Of a stretch of DNA of 30,512 nucleotides, positions 14,814-23,560 are shown piece after piece (position 1 is the first letter of the stretch; each line of letters begins with the position of its first letter). Source of the DNA: Methanoculleus sp. UBA208 (GTDB lineage Archaea; Halobacteriota; Methanomicrobia; Methanomicrobiales; Methanoculleaceae). Where the stretch lies: assembly GCF_002498065.1 (NCBI RefSeq), contig NZ_DAFZ01000099.1:1-30512 (forward strand). Reading direction: 5' to 3'. Position numbers and translations under genes: made by a program. The notes below the pieces were generated by a model. That model ran no database searches. It was given only the letters and a program-made list of their open reading frames with translations, and was not told the DNA's origin.

Positions 14814-17800
14814 CAGGCTTTCTTCAGGGTGAACCGGAACGCCGCGCCGCACTCCGGACGGCCCGGCACCCGGTCGTCCACCCGGATCCGGCCACCGTAA
14901 CGCGTAACAAGCATCCGGGTGATGTAGAGCCCGAGCCCCTGGCCGCTTTTGCGGCTCCTGTTCTGCCCGAACCGCATGAATACGGCCTCTTTCATCCCGT
15001 CGGGAACCCCCGGCCCGGTATCTTCGACCGAGATCCGGACCTCACCATCCTGCTCCTCGACCCGGATCGCGATTGTGACGTCGGGCCCCCCGAACTTGAC
15101 GGCGTTCCCGATGAGGTTCGTGAAAACCTCGGAGAGGAGCGGGTCTGCCATGACCGCGAGGTTCGTGCCCGCGTAGCGGATCCGGCTCCCGGAGAAGATC
15201 CCGATCTCGTCCCGGATCACCCTGTCAAGTTCTACCGGCACGAGCACGGCCGATTCGTGGTGGATACGGCGGATCGTCGAGACGTTTCTTAAGATCTCGA
15301 CGCTCTTCCTGAGGCTGCTCCTGAGTTTCTCTGCGTAGCCTCTTACCTCCCCCTCGAGCATATCGACGAGGAGGTCGGTGTAGAGGCCCGAGACGTTCTC
15401 GGCGTTTCTGATATCGTGGCTGAGGATATCGAGGTAGAGGTTTGCCTCCCGTTCGGCCGTCTCCAGCTGCCGGATCAGCATGCTGCGCTCGACGGAGGTA
15501 CCGACCTCCCTCCCGATGGCCGTAAGGAGGGAGCGGTCGGCGTCGGTGAACGGGCTGCCGCTCCCGGACGCCACGTTCAGGGCCCCGATGACTCTTCCGT
15601 GCGCCATGATCGGGACGCTGGCGCACGCGTGCGGTGTCCCCTCGCTCTCCCCCGGATAGCGGAGATCGGGGTAGTCGTCGAAGAAGCGGGGCTCCCCTGC
15701 CACCAGCACCTCCGCGTAGGGCCGTGCGGTGATGTCCGGGATGCACGGCTGCGGAGGGAAGTCTTCGGGAAGGCCCTGCACGCAGACGAGCCGCGCTCTC
15801 TGCCTCCCCGGCTCGATCAGGTAGATGCCGCCGCCGGAGAGATCGAGGAGGTCGAGGGTTGCCGCGAGCACCCTCTCCAGGGCTTCATCGATATCCGTTG
15901 CGGACGCCGATGCGCCGATGATCCGGTTTAGGACCCGGAGCTCGCGGTTATGGGCCTGGATCTTTGCCTCGGCCTGTTTCTGGCTGGTAATGTCGGTGAG
16001 TGAGGCCGTGATGCAGATGGGAACTCCTTCGCTGTTTCTGACCCGGTTTCCGGAGAACATGGTACAGAACACTGTTCCATCCCGCCTCCTGCCGATCCGC
16101 TCGCCGGTGTGCCTGCCGGTGCGGACGACTTTCTCAAACGTAGCCCGTGCCTCCTCCTCGTTCTGCCAGAGTTCCGTGACCCGCTTCCCGATCACCTCGG
16201 CGGGAGTTTCGTAGCCCCACATGGAGAGGAACGCCCGGTTGACGTAGGTCAGGCGGCCGTCGAGATCGGCGATGGTGAACGTGCTCGATGACGATGCTAT
16301 CGCCATCTCCCGGACCCGTAGTTCCTGTTCGGCCTGCTTGCGTTCGGTGATGTCGATTCCCGAGCCCATCGTGCAGATCTGTCTGCCCGCTTCATCGGTG
16401 ACGACGGAGAGGGCAAGCTGCATGGGGAAGGTCGATCCGTCTTTTCGCCGCGCTTTCACCTCCCCGGACCAGGCGCCGTTCCGGACGACCTCCTCTCTGA
16501 TCCGGTTCATCTCTCCCGGGTCGGCCCAGAGCACCGAGATCGGCTGCCCGATGATCTCCTCCTGCTCCCACCCGTGCACGGCGAGGAAGGCACGGTTGAC
16601 GTAGATGATCCTCATGTCGAGATCGGAAAGAGAGATGGCGTCGAGTGCCGACGCTATCGCCATATCCTTGACCCGCAGTTCGAGCTCGGCACGTTTCTGC
16701 TCGGTAATGTCGCGGATGGAGCAGAGCGTCCCGGTTCTCTGCCCGGAACCGTCGTTTAAGGTGCTGAGGGTCTCGTCGACGAACATGATCTCTCCATCCC
16801 TCTTCCGGTGGACGGTAACGCCGCGCCAGGCCCCGGATTCCCGGAGGGCATCCCGCGCCTCCCGTTCGTCGCCCGGGCCGATCCACTGGTAGGTGAAGAG
16901 TTCCGTCTCCAGCCGGCCGAGAGCCTCGCCCGAAGGAACGCCGTAGAGCCTTTCTGCGGCCCGGTTCGTGTAGGTGATCCGCCCTCCGGCATCGATCGCG
17001 ATCACGGCGTCGTCCACCTGCGAGAGCACCCGGGCCTGGAAACGGAGCCGCTCTTCCGCCTGTTTCCGTTCGGTGACGTCGCGGCTGATCCCGAGCAGGC
17101 TCCGGACGGTGCCGTCGGCGTCAGTCATCGGAATGAGACGTGTCTCCAGCCAGACAACTCCACCGTCCACGGGCACCGGGGTCTCCTCGGTGAGGATCTC
17201 CCCTCCCGGTTCTGCTGCGGTCAGGAGCGCCGCGATCCACCTATCCGCGGTCTCGGATGGGAATATCTCCCCGATGTTCTTTCCCCGCAAGCTCTCCGGC
17301 TCCGCACCGACCAGAAGGCCGCCGGCACTGTTCACATAGAGGACATCCCCTTCCACGCCGACGAGGAAGATGACATCCGGCGCCAGTTCCGCCAGCGTCC
17401 GGTGGCGCTCCTCGCTCTCCCGGAGCGCCTGCGCCATGCGTCTCTCCTCGGTGATATCGACGGCGGTTGCGAGGATGCAGACCGGGCTCCCGGACTCGTC
17501 GGTGACGACGTTCGCGGTGATATGGGCGATAAACTCCGTTCCATCGGCCCTGCGGCCGATCAGTTCTCCGGTAGACCTGCCTCGCTCCGCGAACGTCGCA
17601 AGGACCTTCTCGACCTTCCCCGGGTCTACCCAGAACTCCGTGAGATGCCTTCCGAGGACCTCACCGGGATCGGTGACTCCGCCCATCGCAAGCAGCGCCC
17701 GGTTGACGTACGTGATGTAGCCGTTAAGGTCGGCGATGGCGATCGCGGCAAGCGACGACTCGATCGCCATCCCCCGGACCATGAGTTCTCTCTCGGCGCG

Positions 17801-18874
17801 CTTCCGTTCCGTGATGTCGGATTGCGTCCCCGCGATCCGGAGCGGCGTCCCGTCGCCGTCGCGCTCGACCACCCGGAGCCGGTCGAGCACGTAGACCCAT
17901 TCTCCCGATGCGGACCTCATCCGAAACTCCATCGCGCAGCGGTCGCGCTCCCCGGTGGCCATCCCGGCGAGAACACCCTCCACGCGGCCGCGGTCCTCCG
18001 GGTGGACGAGCGAGAGGATCGCGGGGAGCGTGAGCAAGGATGCCCCCGGTTCGTAGCCGAGCATCGTGTAACCCCGCGGGCTGCAGAAGATCGTGCCGGT
18101 GCCGACGTCCCAGTCGATCAGCCCTTCGTTTGCCGCCGAGAGCGCGAGATTCAGCCGCTCTTCGCTCTCCTGCAGCGCCCGCTCCGCACGCCTCTGCTCG
18201 GTCACGTCGACGAGCGACATCACCGAGCGGGCCGTCCCCGGGATCAGGCCGATGGTGACCTCGACGGTGTGAAGGGTGCCGGAACAATCGATGAACATGA
18301 AGGAGTAGTTCTTCGGCGTGGCTGCGGGATCTCTCCGCCGGAGAGTATGGTATCCCATTAGCCGCCGGCGTTCGTCTTCGGAACCGATGAAATCGGTCAG
18401 CCGCTTTTTTCCGACGATCTCGGCGCGCGGGTACCCGGAGAGCCGCTCGAACTCGGTGTTCGCCACCGAGACGGTGCCGTCGCCCTCGATGAGGATCGTC
18501 GCCGTCCCGGTGTACTCGACGATCGCTTCATAATCCCTGCTGTCCGGGGCTTCCCGGAGCCGGAGCACCCACCCCTGCCCGGAAGGGGCCCGGGAGCCCG
18601 AGCAGCGATACCGCCGCTCTCCGCCCGGTCCCGGGAACCGGCACTCGAACTCCGGGATCCTGTCCCCGTCCGCAAGGTTGCTCATCGCCCCGAGCGCTTC
18701 GGCGATCTGTCCGGGTTCGCTCCCGGGCACTCCGAGCATCCGGCGGCAGGCCGTGTTCGCCCAGATTATGCCGGCGTCCTCGTCGACCACGAGAAATGCG
18801 TCTTCCATACCCTCGAGTATCCGGTAGTCCGGCTGCGCGCTGTAAATGCGGTCTGGAGGCTCGGTGTAGGTCAC
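14813..18874 (-). CDS. Soluble multi-PAS/GAF sensor histidine kinase (8 PAS domains)
   Basis: A 1353-residue protein with no membrane segment. Eight PAS units follow one another at about 18-110, 113-228, 238-358, 367-477, 487-603, 614-725, 737-847 and 857-965, most ending in a DITERK/DVTERK PAC signature. A GAF domain follows at about 985-1135. The phosphorylation site is in LYLDILSHDIRN (His1153), then the N box NLIGNAVKFGG (1253-1263), DTGPGVP (1285-1291) and GQGLGLYI (1311-1318) of the ATPase domain. It should autophosphorylate in response to cytosolic redox, light or ligand cues. PAS units 4, 7 and 8 are very alike (MAIAS ... ITYVNRAFL), suggesting internal duplication. The start is a GTG preceded by AAGGA; there is no response regulator nearby. 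Confidence 0.93.
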   Translation of the reverse strand: MTYTEPPDRIYSAQPDYRILEGMEDAFLVVDEDAGIIWANTACRRMLGVPGSEPGQIAEALGAMSNLADGDRIPEFECRFPGPGGERRYRCSGSRAPSGQGWVLRLREAPDSRDYEAIVEYTGTATILIEGDGTVSVANTEFERLSGYPRAEIVGKKRLTDFIGSEDERRRLMGYHTLRRRDPAATPKNYSFMFIDCSGTLHTVEVTIGLIPGTARSVMSLVDVTEQRRAERALQESEERLNLALSAANEGLIDWDVGTGTIFCSPRGYTMLGYEPGASLLTLPAILSLVHPEDRGRVEGVLAGMATGERDRCAMEFRMRSASGEWVYVLDRLRVVERDGDGTPLRIAGTQSDITERKRAERELMVRGMAIESSLAAIAIADLNGYITYVNRALLAMGGVTDPGEVLGRHLTEFWVDPGKVEKVLATFAERGRSTGELIGRRADGTEFIAHITANVVTDESGSPVCILATAVDITEERRMAQALRESEERHRTLAELAPDVIFLVGVEGDVLYVNSAGGLLVGAEPESLRGKNIGEIFPSETADRWIAALLTAAEPGGEILTEETPVPVDGGVVWLETRLIPMTDADGTVRSLLGISRDVTERKQAEERLRFQARVLSQVDDAVIAIDAGGRITYTNRAAERLYGVPSGEALGRLETELFTYQWIGPGDEREARDALRESGAWRGVTVHRKRDGEIMFVDETLSTLNDGSGQRTGTLCSIRDITEQKRAELELRVKDMAIASALDAISLSDLDMRIIYVNRAFLAVHGWEQEEIIGQPISVLWADPGEMNRIREEVVRNGAWSGEVKARRKDGSTFPMQLALSVVTDEAGRQICTMGSGIDITERKQAEQELRVREMAIASSSSTFTIADLDGRLTYVNRAFLSMWGYETPAEVIGKRVTELWQNEEEARATFEKVVRTGRHTGERIGRRRDGTVFCTMFSGNRVRNSEGVPICITASLTDITSQKQAEAKIQAHNRELRVLNRIIGASASATDIDEALERVLAATLDLLDLSGGGIYLIEPGRQRARLVCVQGLPEDFPPQPCIPDITARPYAEVLVAGEPRFFDDYPDLRYPGESEGTPHACASVPIMAHGRVIGALNVASGSGSPFTDADRSLLTAIGREVGTSVERSMLIRQLETAEREANLYLDILSHDIRNAENVSGLYTDLLVDMLEGEVRGYAEKLRSSLRKSVEILRNVSTIRRIHHESAVLVPVELDRVIRDEIGIFSGSRIRYAGTNLAVMADPLLSEVFTNLIGNAVKFGGPDVTIAIRVEEQDGEVRISVEDTGPGVPDGMKEAVFMRFGQNRSRKSGQGLGLYITRMLVTRYGGRIRVDDRVPGRPECGAAFRFTLKKA

Positions 18875-18899
18875 GTATAGGTCCTTCTGCGGTCCTGAA

Positions 18900-18950
18900 A
18901 AGCACCCTTAAAGTGCTTACAGAAGATGGAGGTTGTCGAAATATATTAAT
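18900..18950 (-). promoter_or_regulatory. Promoter of the histidine kinase with a hairpin at the predicted transcript start
   Basis: Read leftwards, ATTAATATATTTC (TATA box, 18950-18938) predicts a start near 18917. An inverted repeat with perfect 6-bp arms, AAGCAC and GTGCTT, occupies 18900-18918, exactly over that start. It could be an operator or a leader hairpin. The remainder of 18875-19078 holds no gene; an AT-rich run at 19040-19052 was noted. Confidence 0.45.
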
Positions 18951-19078
18951 TTGTTCCGGTTTGTGAACCGACGGGAAAACTATTGTTCCGTGCAGCCGGG
19001 CCGGGGTAACGAGATCCCCGCCCGGAACGGCGATTCTGGAAATATTTTTTACTCCTCCGTCCCGGGGCCGGCCGGTAA

Positions 19079-19687
19079 TCAGGTCTCCGCCTGCATCTTC
19101 CCAAGGAGGCCGACCACGTCCCGCCCTTTCCCCCGGCCCTCCGCGAGTGCGGTGGGGTGTCCCGCAATCCCGCCGTAGCGGTCCATGTCGTTTGCGATCA
19201 CGTTGTCCCAGTACTCGAACCCGGTGGTGTTGAAGAAGGCGGTGAGCGCCGGAAACGCCGCATCGAAGACGTTCTCCCAGCCGAGTCCCGCGGTCGAGAC
19301 GAAGATTCCCTTATGGCGGCGGATATGATCGGCCGTGTAATAGAGATCCTTTTTGATGAACTTGCGCGCCCAGAGATACTGGGCCCGGTCGATCAGCCCT
19401 TTCGCCTCCGCCGTGATCCCCATCGAGTAGATGGGGGACGCGACGACAAGGACGTCGGCGGAGGCGATCTTCTCAAACACCTCTGTGAGGTCGTCGCTGA
19501 TGACGCAGACCCCTGTTTTGTGGCAGGCGTTGCACCCCCGGCACGGGGCGTAATCGAGCGGCCGGAGGACGACCTTCTTCACATCGGCTCCCGCCTCCCG
19601 GGCGCCCTCGAGCACGGCGTCGAGCAGCGTCTCGGTGTTCCCGTGCCGCCGGGGGCTGCCGGAGATGCCGAGGACTCTTATGGTCAT
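19079..19687 (-). CDS. Iron-sulfur flavoprotein (Isf-like, NADPH-dependent FMN reductase fold)
   Basis: A 202-residue protein with a flavodoxin-like FMN site at the N-terminus (LGISGSPRRHGNTETLL) and a compact cysteine motif CRGCNACHKTGVC (Cys49, 52, 55, 61; C-x2-C-x2-C-x5-C) that binds a [4Fe-4S] cluster in Isf proteins. SPIYSMGITAEAKGLIDR is the second flavin-contacting region. Isf of methanogens passes electrons from ferredoxin and can reduce oxygen or peroxide. The ATG at 19687 overlaps the stop of the related gene upstream by 4 nt; the longer open frame is only read-through into that gene. The two are a tandem duplication. Confidence 0.9.
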   Translation of the reverse strand: MTIRVLGISGSPRRHGNTETLLDAVLEGAREAGADVKKVVLRPLDYAPCRGCNACHKTGVCVISDDLTEVFEKIASADVLVVASPIYSMGITAEAKGLIDRAQYLWARKFIKKDLYYTADHIRRHKGIFVSTAGLGWENVFDAAFPALTAFFNTTGFEYWDNVIANDMDRYGGIAGHPTALAEGRGKGRDVVGLLGKMQAET

Positions 19688-20295
19688 GCCGCCCGGAGCT
19701 CCTGCAGTCGCGCGACGGTTTCTTTTGCCAGGATCTCTGCGTCGGCTCTCGCGGTGGGGTGGCGGTCGATCGCGCCTTTCTCGTCGACGCCGTTCACCAT
19801 CAGGTACCTGAGATCCTTGTTTCCGATGTCGACGACGTGGAAGAAGCACTTCACCGACGGGATTGCCGCATCAAAGACGTAATCCCAGTTCTGCCCGGCG
19901 GTCGAAAGGAAGACGCCCATCCGTTTTCCTTTGCGCTCGGGCGGGACGACCGGGAGGCGGAGGACGTACTTCCGGGAGCGGAAGACCTGGGCCCGGTCGA
20001 CCAGTGCCTTCGCCTGCGCGGCGAGCCCCATGCAGTAGATGGGCGAGGCGAGGACGATGCAGTCTGCCGCGACGATCCGGTCGTGGACGTAGTCCATGCA
20101 GTCCCGCTGGACGCACCGGTTGAGCGTCTCGCAGAGGTTGCACCCGCGGCAGGGCCTGATATCGACCTCGGGGACGACGATCTTCTCGACCGCCGCCCCC
20201 TCCCCCTCCATCGCCGCGAGCACCCAGTCGAGCAGGGTCTCGGAGTTGCCGTGGCGGCGGGGCGAGGTCGCAAACGCAAGGACGTCAAGGGTCAT
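19684..20295 (-). CDS. Iron-sulfur flavoprotein (Isf-like), paralogue of the next gene
   Basis: A 203-residue protein laid out like its neighbour: LAFATSPRRHGNSETLL at the FMN site, CRGCNLCETLNRC (Cys49, 52, 55, 61) for the cluster plus an extra Cys66, and SPIYCMGLAAQAKALVDRAQ. The shared SPRRHGN-ETLLD and PCRGCN-C motifs show that the pair arose by duplication. Overlap by ATGA implies one message and perhaps a heteromeric protein. It starts 48 nt from the end of the BCCT gene on the same strand, so read-through from the transporter operon is possible. Confidence 0.9.
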   Translation of the reverse strand: MTLDVLAFATSPRRHGNSETLLDWVLAAMEGEGAAVEKIVVPEVDIRPCRGCNLCETLNRCVQRDCMDYVHDRIVAADCIVLASPIYCMGLAAQAKALVDRAQVFRSRKYVLRLPVVPPERKGKRMGVFLSTAGQNWDYVFDAAIPSVKCFFHVVDIGNKDLRYLMVNGVDEKGAIDRHPTARADAEILAKETVARLQELRAA

Positions 20296-20343
20296 ACAAG
20301 GAGTATTGTCCGGCCGGAGGCAAAAAACGTGCCGGGACTTGCT

Positions 20344-21837
20344 TCACTGCACCTTCTCCTGCGACAGCCCGATTGCAAGCGTATAGCAGAGGACGATCAT
20401 CACGAGCATGAACGGGAACGCCGCCGTGATGGCCATCACCTGGAGGGATGCGAGGCCCCCGGTGACGAGGAGGGTGATCGCGACGGCGGAGAGGGAGAGT
20501 CCCCAGATTACCTTCTTGTAGGTCGGAACGATCAGGCTCCCCCCCGAGGTGAGCGAGCCGAGGACTACCGTCGCGGAATCCGCCGACGTGATGAAGAAGA
20601 CGATCAGGACAAAGATCGCGACGGCCGAGAGGAGGCCTGCGAACGGGTAGTGTTCGAGGAACGCAAAGAGGGCGAGCGAGACGTCCGCCCCCGCGACCGC
20701 GGCGAGATCCGCTCCCCGGTCGAGTTCGAGGTGCAGCGCCGATCCCCCGAAGACCGCAAACCAGACGAAGGTAAAAAGGGTCGGGACGGTGAGGACGGTC
20801 AGGACGAACTCCCGGATCGTCCGGCCCCGGGAGATCCGCGCGACGAAGAGCCCCACGAACGGCGACCACGAGATCCACCATGCCCAGTAAAAGACCGTCC
20901 AGTCCCTGCTCCAGTCGAACCCTGCAAACGGGTAGGACTGGAGGCTCAGGTCGATGATGTTGTTGACGTAGCCGCCGAAGGTGGAGGTGAAGACGTTGAA
21001 GACGTAAGGGGTCGATCCGAGGGCGAGGACAATGAGGAGCAGGGCCGTTGCCAGGACGATGTTGAGCTTCGAGAGGACCTGGACGCCTTTCTCCACCCCG
21101 AGGATCGCGGACGCCATGAACAGCGCCGTCGCGACGACGACGATCCCGATGGTGACGGAGATCGCGGAAGAGAGCCCGTAGAGGTGGGTGAGCCCGCTGT
21201 GGATCTGGAGAGCGCCGAACCCGAGCGACGTCGCGGTCCCGAAGACCGTTGCAAAGACCGCGAGCACGTCCACCATCTTCCCGGCGGGCCCGTAGATCCG
21301 CTCGCCGAGGACCGGGTAGAAGCAGGAGCTGATCAGGGCCGGCATCCCGCGCCGGAACGAGAAGTAGGCGATGGAGAGGCTGACGATCGTGTAGATCGCC
21401 CACGGGTGGATCCCCCAGTGGAAGAACGAGTAGCGCATGGCGAACGCTGCGGCGTCGGGGGATGCGGTGTTTATGAAGGGGGGCGGCTGGAGAAAGTGGA
21501 CGAGCGGTTCGGAGACCCCCCAGAAGAGGAGGCCGATCCCCATCCCGGCGGCAAAGAGCATTGCGACCCAGCCGAAGAATCCGTACTGGGGTTTCTCGGC
21601 GTCGTAGCCGAGTTTGATCGTCCCGTATCTGGAGAGCGCGAGGACTAAAGCGAAGATGAGAAAGAAAAAGACCGAGATGAGGTAGAGCCAGCTGCAGTGG
21701 TCGAGGATTGCGGAGTGAACCGCAGACGAGGCCGCGTCAAGGAGGTCGGGCCTTGCGATCCCGAAGCCTATGAAGAAGAGGACGATCCCGGCGGAGAGGA
21801 GAAATACCCCTTCCTTTCTGAGATACTCACGAAGCAT
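20344..21837 (-). CDS. BCCT-family betaine/choline/carnitine transporter
   Basis: A 497-residue membrane protein with about twelve helices. The BCCT signature is clear: FYWAWWISWSPFVGLFVARI and SRGRTIREFV, with GMGIGLLFWGVSEPLVHF in helix 3 supplying the Gly-rich ion-site segment. Such transporters import glycine betaine and similar osmolytes with Na+ or H+; methanogens use them for osmoprotection. The frame extends to 21876, but the ATG at 21837 follows GGGGAG and gives the usual N-terminus (REYLRKEGVFLLSAG). It overlaps the 3' end of the universal stress protein gene by 11 nt, so the two are coupled. Confidence 0.93.
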   Translation of the reverse strand: MLREYLRKEGVFLLSAGIVLFFIGFGIARPDLLDAASSAVHSAILDHCSWLYLISVFFFLIFALVLALSRYGTIKLGYDAEKPQYGFFGWVAMLFAAGMGIGLLFWGVSEPLVHFLQPPPFINTASPDAAAFAMRYSFFHWGIHPWAIYTIVSLSIAYFSFRRGMPALISSCFYPVLGERIYGPAGKMVDVLAVFATVFGTATSLGFGALQIHSGLTHLYGLSSAISVTIGIVVVATALFMASAILGVEKGVQVLSKLNIVLATALLLIVLALGSTPYVFNVFTSTFGGYVNNIIDLSLQSYPFAGFDWSRDWTVFYWAWWISWSPFVGLFVARISRGRTIREFVLTVLTVPTLFTFVWFAVFGGSALHLELDRGADLAAVAGADVSLALFAFLEHYPFAGLLSAVAIFVLIVFFITSADSATVVLGSLTSGGSLIVPTYKKVIWGLSLSAVAITLLVTGGLASLQVMAITAAFPFMLVMIVLCYTLAIGLSQEKVQ

Positions 21838-22657
21838 TGCGGCTCCCCGGTTGCGGCACCAGGAATATCGAAGCACTCGATCCGGTCACGATCCGCTCCG
21901 CCGTATCTCCCATCGGGGCGGAGAGAAACGCCGGGCTCTTCCTCCCGAGGACGACGACGTCGGCTTCGATCTGGTCCGAGACGTACAGCACCTGTCCGGC
22001 GGGATCCCCGATCCTCTGTTCAAGGGTGACCCGCTCGAAGTACGGGCGGAGTTCTTCCGCAACCGCGTGCAGTTTCCCGTCGACGGCCTCACGCCGGACC
22101 CGTTCCGCCAGCGGATCGGCCATCCTTCCCCTGACGTGGAGGAGGTGGCACCAGGCGCCCGCGAACTCCATCACGTAGGGGAGCAGGCGGTTCGATGTCT
22201 CGTCGAGGTTGGTCGCATAGAGCACTTTCAGGTCCCTGCGGTCGAGTTCCGCACCGTCGCCCGGCAGGCGGGGCCGGACCTTATGGACGAATACCGGAAC
22301 GTCCGCAAGGCGGAGGAGGTCACGCGAGACGCTTCCAAGGATCATCGTCTCGATATGCCAGCGGCGCTTTGCTTTCATGTAGATGCCGTCGAAACCTTCG
22401 AGGAGCGCCGCTTCCGCGATTGCCGAGGCGATATGGCCGTTCCCCGTCTTTGCTTCCACGGTGAGCCCCGTCTCTTCGAGCGCCTCCGATAACAGCGTGA
22501 GCCACGAGAGGTCGGCTCCCCGGAAGAACGAGCCGGGTTCGTTCACGTGGTAGAGGCAGATCGCGCTGGCCCCGAGACTCCTGAGGATTCTTCCGATCTT
22601 CATCAGCTCTTCGGGTCTCTCGCCGTAGGCAACCGGAACCAGCGTCTTCTCAAACAT
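21827..22657 (-). CDS. Tandem-domain universal stress protein
   Basis: A 276-residue cytosolic protein with two Usp domains: residues about 1-128 (KTLVPVAYGERPEELMKIG ... ILGSVSRDLLRLADVPVFVH) and about 142-270 (LKVLYATNLDETSNRLLPYV ... SAPMGDTAERIVTGSSASIF). The second domain retains a recognisable ATP-loop pattern (LGRKSPAFLSAPMGDTAERI), the first a weaker one. Usp proteins bind ATP and help under stress. GAGGTG lies about 9 nt before the ATG. Fused genetically to the BCCT gene by an 11-nt overlap, it may monitor or regulate osmolyte uptake (inference from context). Confidence 0.9.
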   Translation of the reverse strand: MFEKTLVPVAYGERPEELMKIGRILRSLGASAICLYHVNEPGSFFRGADLSWLTLLSEALEETGLTVEAKTGNGHIASAIAEAALLEGFDGIYMKAKRRWHIETMILGSVSRDLLRLADVPVFVHKVRPRLPGDGAELDRRDLKVLYATNLDETSNRLLPYVMEFAGAWCHLLHVRGRMADPLAERVRREAVDGKLHAVAEELRPYFERVTLEQRIGDPAGQVLYVSDQIEADVVVLGRKSPAFLSAPMGDTAERIVTGSSASIFLVPQPGSRNAS

Positions 22658-22844
22658 CCGCGGGACACCTCACAGGGAAAACGCCGGGACGGCGCCCGGC
22701 AAATCCCGAATACGGGTAATATCGGAGTTTCGGCCTCATTAATGCACCGAAGTCGATCCCGGGCCTGTCCGCTGCCGCCGGCTCCCGAATCTTCTGTGCC
22801 TCGCCGCACCGGATGAGCGGCCGCGGCCGCTTCCCCGTCTGAGA

Positions 22845-22850
22845 AAAAAG
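22845..22850 (-). terminator. T-tract terminator after the peroxiredoxin gene
   Basis: On the reverse strand CTCTTTTTTCTC follows the peroxiredoxin stop codon by a few bases. The rest of 22658-22858 holds only the leader of the universal stress protein gene; no other gene was seen. Confidence 0.5.
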
Positions 22851-23339
22851 AGGGTTTTTCAGAGTTTTTTGAAGCAGAGGTACCAGTCTTTGCACTCGTA
22901 GCCTTCCTGCATCCGCTTCTCGATCTCTTCGGGGGTCCTTGGCGCCGGGACGATCACCTTCTCCCCCGGCTCCCAGTTCGCCGGCGTCGCGACGCCGTGC
23001 TCGTCCGAGGTCCGGAGGGCTTTCGTGAGCCTCAGGATCTCGGGCATGGAGCGGCCGTTGGAGATCGGGTAATACAGCATGGCGCGCATGACGCCCTTAT
23101 CGTCGATAAAAAAGACCGTCCTGATGGTCGAGGTGCTGCTCTGGCCGGGATGGATCATCCCGTAGCGCCGGGCGACCTTCATGTCGAGGTCGGCGATGAT
23201 GGGGAACGGGATCTCGACGCCCATCTTCTCCTTGATGTTTCGAACCCACGCAAGGTGCGAGTGGACGCTGTCGATCGAGAGGCCGACGAGCTGGACGTTC
23301 AGTTCCTTGAGTTCGTCGGCGATGCCGGCGAACGCCATG

Positions 23340-23560
23340 AACTCCGTGGTGCAGACCGGCGTCAACTACCCCGCCCTAACGGACGGGGCTTGCAACCGGG
23401 ATCGGATTCAGATCACAGGGCTGCAATTTGATCTGTGCGAAGGTTGGCGGTTGAAAAGCAGCCCTTATTCGCACCGGCCGGTTGACGCGGCCACTACTGA
23501 TTATCCGTGCGACCACGGAATCACCAGCTACTTTCCGTAAATGGTTGAGCGCGCCGTTCA
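23340..23560 (-). ncRNA. Predicted omega RNA region of the tnpB element
   Basis: TnpB nucleases work with an RNA made from the 3' end of tnpB and the right end, whose last ~16-20 nt beyond the element edge serve as guide. Here that guide would begin at 23361 and read CGCCGGTCTGCACCACGGAG, which is peroxiredoxin sequence. The exact 5' end is not visible; limits are approximate and based on family knowledge. Confidence 0.4.
23369..23388 (-). repeat. Right-end hairpin of the tnpB element
   Basis: On the element strand CCCCGTCC, loop GTTA, GGGCGGGG; eight pairs including one T-G pair. The tnpB stop codon TAG (23378-23376) lies at the loop, so the end of the gene and the end of the element are folded together. 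Confidence 0.75.

Noticed and set aside
16808..18361. A 517-codon open frame on the forward strand
   Set aside because: It is antisense to the multi-PAS kinase and arises from GC-rich codon bias; its product is charged and low in complexity with no motif.
19040..19052. T-rich run as terminator of the iron-sulfur flavoprotein genes
   Set aside because: The T-tract is on the forward strand while those genes are read leftward; the reverse strand has A residues there.
19759..21648. A 629-codon open frame on the forward strand
   Set aside because: It runs antisense to an iron-sulfur flavoprotein and the BCCT transporter; the predicted protein is almost only Arg, Asp, Glu and Gly.
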